This document shows, piece after piece, positions 1 to 3,712 of a stretch of 6,350 nt of DNA. A model generated the notes under the pieces. It made no database searches. It had not been told where the DNA came from and saw nothing but the letters and a program-made list of their open reading frames with translations. The position numbers and the translations under genes are program-made. This DNA is from an uncultured Bacteroidales bacterium. GTDB lineage: Bacteria > Bacteroidota > Bacteroidia > Bacteroidales > Paludibacteraceae. The number at the start of each line of letters is the position of its first letter. The first letter of the stretch is position 1. Location of the stretch: positions 1-6,350 of the forward strand of contig CADCCH010000066.1 in assembly GCA_902799875.1 (NCBI GenBank), written 5' to 3'.

Positions 1-573
1 TGCGATACCTACGGCAGCGAAGATACCGGCTTTCCAATGCTCCTTACGCATCTGGAACTGCATCGAGATAGGAATACCGATGTTATATATCGCCTCACGT
101 TCACGCCAAGTGTCCACCGCCGAGGTGTGGTCGTAATGCTGCTCATAGTCCGTATCGGTCTGATCTTGCCAGTGATACCGACCGCCTATGTGCGCGTACG
201 ATACATAATTAGTAAACCAAAGACCGGCTCCTACGCCCCAGTTCGGGTGAAAGAAATAAGCGTACTGCAGTTGGAGCAAGGCGCTGAACGAACCGTGTAC
301 GCGGTTGTCCGATCCTTCCAACTTATACCCAAGGCTTCCATAACCCAAACCCACATGCGCTTGGATATAATGTCCTCGGCGGTCGGTCGAATCGGCAGCA
401 ATAACCACCTCACGTTGCTTAGCAACGCTGTCCGGTACCTCCACTGTACTCACCACAGTATCCGTAACGGTACGGATGACCGTGTCATTGTAATGACGGA
501 TAATCGTGTCGTTTTGCGCGACCACTGGCATCTGAAACAAGAGTGCCAATAAGAAAACCCATTTGTGTCTCAT
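1..573 (-). CDS. Outer-membrane beta-barrel protein, 3' part cut off by the window edge
   Basis: The frame is open from ATG at 573-571 to base 1 (191 codons, no stop), so the protein continues beyond the window. Residues 1-19 form a signal peptide: MRHK, then a hydrophobic core, ending VVA before Q20. Residues 21-45 form a polar linker with repeated Asp-Thr pairs (NDT, NDTV, TDTV), a style common in Bacteroidales surface proteins. From about residue 67 there are alternating aromatic and small-residue strands (YIQAHVGLGYGSLGYKLEG, LLQLQYAYFF, WGVGAGLWFTNYV, IPISMQFQM, KAGIFAAVGIA), typical of porin-like or OmpA-type barrels anchored in the outer membrane. A C-terminal peptidoglycan-binding domain could follow outside the window but cannot be seen. 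A probable -7 box lies about 70 nt upstream, after the tRNA. The start is chosen because it begins the signal peptide. The barrel class is a confident call; substrate and exact family are unknown. Confidence 0.85.
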   Translation of the reverse strand, partial: MRHKWVFLLALLFQMPVVAQNDTIIRHYNDTVIRTVTDTVVSTVEVPDSVAKQREVVIAADSTDRRGHYIQAHVGLGYGSLGYKLEGSDNRVHGSFSALLQLQYAYFFHPNWGVGAGLWFTNYVSYAHIGGRYHWQDQTDTDYEQHYDHTSAVDTWREREAIYNIGIPISMQFQMRKEHWKAGIFAAVGIA

Positions 574-598
574 GATATAGTTTGTTTGTTGTTGACCA

Positions 599-644
599 CT
601 TCGCTGACAGAGTACAGACCGGCTTCGCCTGACAGAGTACAGAC
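599..644. repeat. Pair of 21/22-nt direct repeats in the barrel-gene leader
   Basis: Copy 1 spans 599-619 and copy 2 spans 623-644, separated by CGG. They are identical except for one extra C in copy 2. The shared core is TGACAGAGTACAGAC, preceded by CTTCGC. Copy 2 touches the end of the candidate -7 box and would span the start site, and copy 1 would lie in the untranslated leader. The position suits a repressor or leader-binding site, but no protein can be assigned. Simple slippage duplication is equally possible. Confidence 0.65.
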
Positions 645-651
645 AAAATTA
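644..651 (-). promoter_or_regulatory. Probable -7 promoter box for the barrel gene at 1-573
   Basis: The minus strand reads TAATTTTG, matching the Bacteroidetes -7 consensus TAnnTTTG. Transcription would begin near 637, giving a leader of about 64 nt before the ATG at 573. No TTTG-like -33 box is present 19-21 nt upstream; that position falls in the 16-nt tandem repeat. The promoter may therefore be weak or factor-dependent, or the match may be chance. Confidence 0.4.
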
Positions 652-657
652 CATTAT

Positions 658-689
658 CCTCTAACCCACTAATCCTCTAACCCACTAAT
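658..689. repeat. Perfect 16-nt tandem repeat, two copies
   Basis: The unit CCTCTAACCCACTAAT occurs at 658-673 and again at 674-689, followed by CCT as the start of a third. On the minus strand it reads ATTAGTGGGTTAGAGG twice. It lies 10 nt beyond the tRNA 3' end and just upstream of the candidate -7 box of the next gene. There is no self-complementary hairpin with a T-tract, so it does not look like a terminator. Confidence 0.85.
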
Positions 690-699
690 CCTTCACATG

Positions 700-771
700 T
701 GATCCGAGCGGGAATCGAACCCGCATTTGAGCTTTAGGAGAGCCCCGTTCTATCCATTGAACTATCAGACC
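700..771 (-). tRNA. tRNA-Arg (anticodon CCT)
   Basis: The minus strand folds into a full cloverleaf of 72 nt. The acceptor stem is GGTCTGA with TCGGATC (7 pairs, two G-T wobbles). TA occupies positions 8-9. The D arm is GTTC-AATGGATA-GAAC. The anticodon arm is GGGCT-CTCCTAA-AGCTC, giving anticodon CCT, which reads the arginine codon AGG. The variable loop is AAAT, and the T arm is GCGGG-TTCGATT-CCCGC. The discriminator base is A, and CCA is not encoded (CAT follows). The 5' end lies 8 nt downstream of the DUF2461 stop codon with no promoter visible between them, so it may be processed from that transcript. Confidence 0.95.
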
Positions 772-779
772 GAGTGCCT

Positions 780-1493
780 TTAGCAATGCGACGGAAATTC
801 CCCGTATTCCTCGAAGGTGTAATTGAGGAAGTCATTCATCGGTTTGGCAGCTTTGGCGATGTCGATGATTTGTTCGATGAAATCGGGAGAAGTCACCGTT
901 TCATCGCTCAGCGGCACCGACACCGTGTACATCTTATGCTTGAGCCATTCGGCATGTATAAAATTCGGATCAAAACCCGCGGGCACTTTCTTCAGACCCG
1001 TACCCCAATAACTGTCAAAATCCTGCGCAAAGTATTTCTTCCATGATTTGGAACCCATGATCTGCTCCACCTCTTCGTAGTTGGCTTCTATCTCCGTGCG
1101 CAAAGCCTTTAACAACTCTTTGCCCGGATCCCAGATACCGGCAGCAAACATACACTGTCCGGGCTGAATATGTACGTAATAACCGCCGCGCATGGATTTC
1201 TTGCCCCACGTCTTCGGTTGCCCGGGTACGCCGGTAGCCGGAAAGACCCCAAACCACTCTTTATACGGACGCTTGTCAGCCGAGAAACGGATGTCACGGT
1301 TGATGCGCCAGATGCAGTCCTTCGGCTGAAGCCCTTTGAGCGTCGGATCGAACTCCGTCAGACGGGCGATATATTCCGTTGAAAACGCCACAAATCGATC
1401 TCGGCACGCTTGGTACCGAGCTCTGTTAGCGTCAAACCAATCCTTGTTGTTATTTACCGCCAACTCTGCCAAAAATTCTAAGGTCTCTCTCAT
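780..1493 (-). CDS. DUF2461 (TIGR02453-like) domain protein
   Basis: A 237-residue protein that fits the DUF2461 family over its whole length, close to the usual family size. The N-terminus has the family pattern FLAELAVNNNKDWFDANRARY (residues 7-27, quoted with its conserved NN and WF). Residues 63-79 read RINRDIRFSADKRPYKE, the most conserved block. Residues 103-123 carry GGYYVHIQPG and AAGIWDP, and 189-198 read YTVSVPLSDE. No signal peptide or membrane segment is seen, so it should be cytoplasmic. The biochemical role of the family is not established, and I assign none. The start at 1493 begins the conserved domain; the out-of-frame ATGs just upstream are part of a short repeat. It lies 71 nt after rfbD with no promoter visible, so it is probably in the same operon. 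Confidence 0.9.
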   Translation of the reverse strand: MRETLEFLAELAVNNNKDWFDANRARYQACRDRFVAFSTEYIARLTEFDPTLKGLQPKDCIWRINRDIRFSADKRPYKEWFGVFPATGVPGQPKTWGKKSMRGGYYVHIQPGQCMFAAGIWDPGKELLKALRTEIEANYEEVEQIMGSKSWKKYFAQDFDSYWGTGLKKVPAGFDPNFIHAEWLKHKMYTVSVPLSDETVTSPDFIEQIIDIAKAAKPMNDFLNYTFEEYGEFPSHC

Positions 1494-1524
1494 TTACCAT
1501 TTGGTCATTTACCATGTACCATTT
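1491..1524. repeat. ATG-containing heptamer repeat overlapping the DUF2461 start
   Basis: On the plus strand CAT recurs at 1491, 1498, 1506, 1513 and 1520, mostly as CATTTAC or ATTTACC units. On the minus strand this reads as spaced ATGGTAA-like heptamers, five ATG triplets at 7- or 8-nt steps. The ATG nearest the gene (1493) is the start of DUF2461. The others are out of frame or soon meet a stop. Confidence 0.7.
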
Positions 1525-1547
1525 ATTTTGTTATCTAACCATTTAAC

Positions 1548-1560
1548 GTCGCGCAGCGAC
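1548..1560. other. Short hairpin just after the rfbD stop
   Basis: GTCGC-GCA-GCGAC forms a 5-bp stem with a 3-nt loop, five bases downstream of the rfbD stop codon. No T-run follows on the minus strand (it continues GTTAAATGG), so it is not a convincing intrinsic terminator. It might stabilise an mRNA end or be part of the low-complexity intergenic words around it. Confidence 0.4.
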
Positions 1561-1564
1561 CATT

Positions 1565-2428
1565 TTAACTATTTAACAATTTAACGCATCGTTCCAAACT
1601 CTCACGCCAGTGAGGTATGGTAACGTTGAAGGTCTTCTTGAACTTCGACTTATCGAGTACGCTGTAGTGCGGACGCGGGGTCTTGTACTGATATTCTTCC
1701 GATAAAATCGGGCGAACTTGACATCCGTTGATACCTGCTGCCTCGTGGATTGCGAGGGTAAAATCGTACCACGAGCACACGCCTTCGTTCGTGAAATGAT
1801 AGATACCTGCGTGCCAAACAGGCGACTCAATCACGGCAAAGATCGCTTGTGCGAGGTCGGCTGCATAAGTCGGAGTACCGATCTGGTCAAAGACCACGCC
1901 TAACTCTTTTTTCTCCTTGCCCAGACGGATCATCGTCTTCACGAAATTATTGCCGTATGTCGAGTACAACCACGCCGTACGCAGGATCACTGCCTCGGGA
2001 CAAACTGCCAACAGAGTCTTCTCACCGGCGTATTTGGTACGTCCGTACGCCGTACGCGGAGCCACCGGATCCGTCTCTCGGCAAGGCACATGCTCATCGC
2101 CGGAGAACACATAATCGGTGCTCACATGAATGACCTTCACACCCTGCGTACCCAACACGCCCAAGGCGTCAGCATTGATCTTCATCGCCGTTGCCTCGTC
2201 TTCCTCCGCCTTATCCACATTCGTATAGGCAGCACAATTGACAATCAGATCAATAGCATTCTTCTCCACAAAAGCCGATACGGCTTCCTTGTCGCATATA
2301 TCCAATGCGAACGTCTCTTCCGCCGGAACTACGTCCGTGAAGAAATACCGATGTTTCGCGTGCTCTTTACTCAACACACGCATCTCATTGCCTAACTGTC
2401 CGTTACTTCCGGTTACAAGTATATTCAT
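1565..2428 (-). CDS. rfbD: dTDP-4-dehydrorhamnose reductase
   Basis: This enzyme reduces dTDP-4-dehydro-L-rhamnose to dTDP-L-rhamnose with NAD(P)H, the last step of rhamnose-donor synthesis for surface polysaccharide. The 287-residue protein is an extended short-chain dehydrogenase. The Rossmann motif TGSNGQLG is at residues 6-13, NCAAYTNVDKAE at 64-75, STDYVF at 103-108, the catalytic Tyr and Lys in YGRTK at 128-132, and RTAWLY at 150-155. The C-terminal substrate part includes RPHYSVLDKSKF (252-263). Length is near the family norm. One oddity: between Asn85 and KVI (98-100) there are only 12 residues, whereas family members such as E. coli RfbD, as I recall, have about 16. A small in-frame deletion is therefore possible. 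ATG 2428 is preceded by an A-rich AAAGAAG. It follows broken rfbC by 43 nt and should share its promoter. Confidence 0.93.
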   Translation of the reverse strand: MNILVTGSNGQLGNEMRVLSKEHAKHRYFFTDVVPAEETFALDICDKEAVSAFVEKNAIDLIVNCAAYTNVDKAEEDEATAMKINADALGVLGTQGVKVIHVSTDYVFSGDEHVPCRETDPVAPRTAYGRTKYAGEKTLLAVCPEAVILRTAWLYSTYGNNFVKTMIRLGKEKKELGVVFDQIGTPTYAADLAQAIFAVIESPVWHAGIYHFTNEGVCSWYDFTLAIHEAAGINGCQVRPILSEEYQYKTPRPHYSVLDKSKFKKTFNVTIPHWRESLERCVKLLNS

Positions 2429-2471
2429 CTTCTTTATTTACGATATAACGATATTACGTAATTACGACATT
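2429..2471. other. AT-rich spacer between rfbC and rfbD with a palindrome
   Basis: The 43-nt gap holds repeated ACGATATA or ACGTAATTA-like words and a perfect 10-nt palindrome ATTACGTAAT at 2453-2462. The minus strand ends in AAATAAAGAAG directly before the rfbD ATG, the probable ribosome-binding region. There is no terminator or promoter match, so it reads as an operon-internal spacer. Confidence 0.4.
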
Positions 2472-2850
2472 TTAAAATGGAGAATCGAATTCTGCCATTT
2501 TGGGGTGTTTTTTGTCTTTCTCGCTCAAGATCCTCAGTTCTTCGGGTACTTGCCAATCGATCGCCAAATCCGGGTCGCTCAGCAGCAGTCCGCCATCTGC
2601 CTCGGGGTGATAGAGGTTATCGCATTTATAGGTAAAGATCGCCTGATTGCTCAACACCGAGAAGCCGTGTGCAAAACCTTTCGGAATAAAGAACTGCACA
2701 ACTCTGGTTGTCCTGCACGAACTGCGCATCAATACCTGCCTCGCGGTAACGCTGCTCGTTGTACGTCTCCACGAAATACCCGCGTGCATCCTTGAATACC
2801 TGCGGCTCAATCACCAACAATCCCTCAATCGGAGTCTTAATAATATTCAT
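2472..2850 (-). pseudogene. rfbC: dTDP-4-dehydrorhamnose 3,5-epimerase, broken by an internal deletion
   Basis: RfbC converts dTDP-4-dehydro-6-deoxyglucose to dTDP-4-dehydro-L-rhamnose, the step before RfbD. The first 50 codons (2850-2701) are normal: MNIIKTPIEGLLVIEPQVF, DARGYFVETYNEQRY and FVQDNQS. At about 2695-2705 the frame changes by one base and continues as the C-terminal half (75 codons from 2699 to the stop at 2472-2474): VQFFIPKGFAHGFSVLS, YKCDNLYHP, AIDWQVP and ILSEKD. The two halves total about 125 residues, against roughly 180-190 in the family. The missing middle would hold the GVIRGLHFQ strand with the catalytic His and the following Lys-Arg region. The shift also ends the N-terminal frame at 2626. 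The copy cannot make normal enzyme as it stands. Either it is a pseudogene or the assembly lost about 190 bases. It is the first gene after a strong promoter, just upstream of rfbD. Confidence 0.88.
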
Positions 2851-2880
2851 TAGTTTATGTACGATTTATAAAAAAGCGTG

Positions 2881-2912
2881 CAAAGGTAATAATTTTTTGG
2901 GATATATGCAAA
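2881..2912 (-). promoter_or_regulatory. Bacteroidetes-type promoter for the rfbC-rfbD operon
   Basis: On the minus strand TTTG (2912-2909) is followed after exactly 20 nt by TACCTTTG (2888-2881). This matches the -33 TTTG / TAnnTTTG -7 promoter of Bacteroidetes with the usual 19-21 nt spacing. Transcription would start near 2875, about 25 nt before the rfbC ATG at 2850. It lies downstream of a terminator, so it begins a new transcription unit. Confidence 0.8.
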
Positions 2913-2931
2913 TAAATGAAGATTTTTTTAC

Positions 2932-2954
2932 AAAAAAAGCACCCAAGAGGGTGC
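2932..2954 (-). terminator. Intrinsic terminator of the surface-protein/barrel operon
   Basis: The minus strand reads GCACCC-TCTT-GGGTGC followed by seven T residues: a perfect 6-bp stem, 4-nt loop and T-tract. It sits six bases beyond the stop codon (2961-2963) of the broken barrel gene. It separates that operon from the rfbC promoter downstream. Confidence 0.85.
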
Positions 2955-2960
2955 GTTTGG

Positions 2961-3712
2961 CTATCTGCTGAAGGGAAGACAGCGGCAAGGAAAGCTCTTT
3001 TGGCGGGTCTCGCGGTCATAGGGAGAGAGGGCATAAGAGAGTTTGATACCGACATCGAAAAGCGAACATTGGCTCACTAACTGCCTTCCTTGACGAGTAG
3101 CTTCCATGACCGGTGTGAGGAGCCTTTGCAACGGAAAACCGTCACGTGTGTCACTCAGCATGATCATGCTCTCGGCAGAACTATGAACCGGCGAGTATTG
3201 GGTAAAACAGTAGTCGAAATAGGCGCCTACGATGAGGTACGAACGATGATTACGCGACCATGTATGCAAAGGGATTCGATAACTCAGCTCCGTGGCTAAC
3301 CACCATTGTACTTTCGGCAGGTCTGTTTTACCGCTGTTGGTCATCGTAAAATCACGTGAAGCCGCCAAAGGGAACGACTCCTCCACGCGGTTGTTATAAT
3401 CCGGATAATAGACCGAGAGAGTGGCATTGGTCACTTTCTGTTTCCATGAAGTGGACATCGGGAAGACCGCTTTGGCGCCGACCAAAAACAAGTAACGGTC
3501 ATACGAAAACGCTACCTGCAGGGGTACCCCATCACGTACGGCGACAGATAGGTATAATAGACCTGCGCACCGCCCTGAAAACCCACTTGTTTGTTCACAT
3601 AGACCGTTTTCGAAGACCAGCCTGCCACACCACCATGAACACCCATTTCAAACAGGTGTTCGGCATGAACCATCATCGGCAACAATACTATGTAAAGGAG
3701 GAATTTTCTCAT
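2961..3712 (-). pseudogene. Outer-membrane beta-barrel protein gene, frame broken near codon 60
   Basis: ATG at 3712 overlaps the TGA of the upstream surface-protein gene (ATGA, 3712-3709). The signal peptide is MRKFLLYIVLLPMMVHA, cleaved before Glu18. Residues 18-60 read as barrel strands (LFEMGVHGGVAGW, VGFQGGAQVYYTYLSPYV), and this frame stops soon after, at 3512. A second frame carries the rest to the stop at 2961: GVPLQVAFSYDRYLFLVGAK from 3530 on, then YYPDYNNRVEESFPLAASRDF, VQWWLATELSYRIP, YLIVGAYFDYCF, ESMIMLSDTRDGFPLQRLL and LFDVGIKLSYALSPYD. Both parts are barrel-like and co-linear, so this is one gene. The residual length (752 nt) is one base short of a multiple of three. From memory, relatives have extra strands between the SPYV-like and GVPLQ-like segments, which would make this a larger deletion rather than a one-base slip. 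A TTG at 3491 could start the second frame but would lack a signal peptide. Function is unknown. Confidence 0.8.

Noticed and set aside
37..552. 171-codon open frame on the plus strand
   Set aside because: It lies antisense to the partial barrel gene, whose minus-strand frame has a signal peptide and barrel strands. The plus-strand product has no recognisable pattern.
599..689. Possible CRISPR-like repeats in the spacer
   Set aside because: There are only two copies of each repeat, the spacing is 0-3 nt between copies, and there are no unique spacers or cas genes.
693..702. TCACATGTGA palindrome at the tRNA 3' end as a terminator
   Set aside because: It has no loop and no T-tract and overlaps the tRNA acceptor end, so it does not qualify.
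2238..2795. 185-codon open frame on the plus strand across rfbD and rfbC
   Set aside because: It is a shadow of the minus-strand rfb genes. It spans their spacer and has no family resemblance.
2961..3491. Separate 176-residue gene starting at TTG 3491
   Set aside because: Barrel-like sequence in the same frame continues upstream (GVPLQVAFSYDRY), and the piece lacks a signal peptide. It is the 3' part of the broken barrel gene.
3512..3541. Programmed -1 frameshift in the barrel gene
   Set aside because: There is no X-XXY-YYZ slippery heptamer and no clear downstream stem or pseudoknot. A deletion or indel explains the break better.
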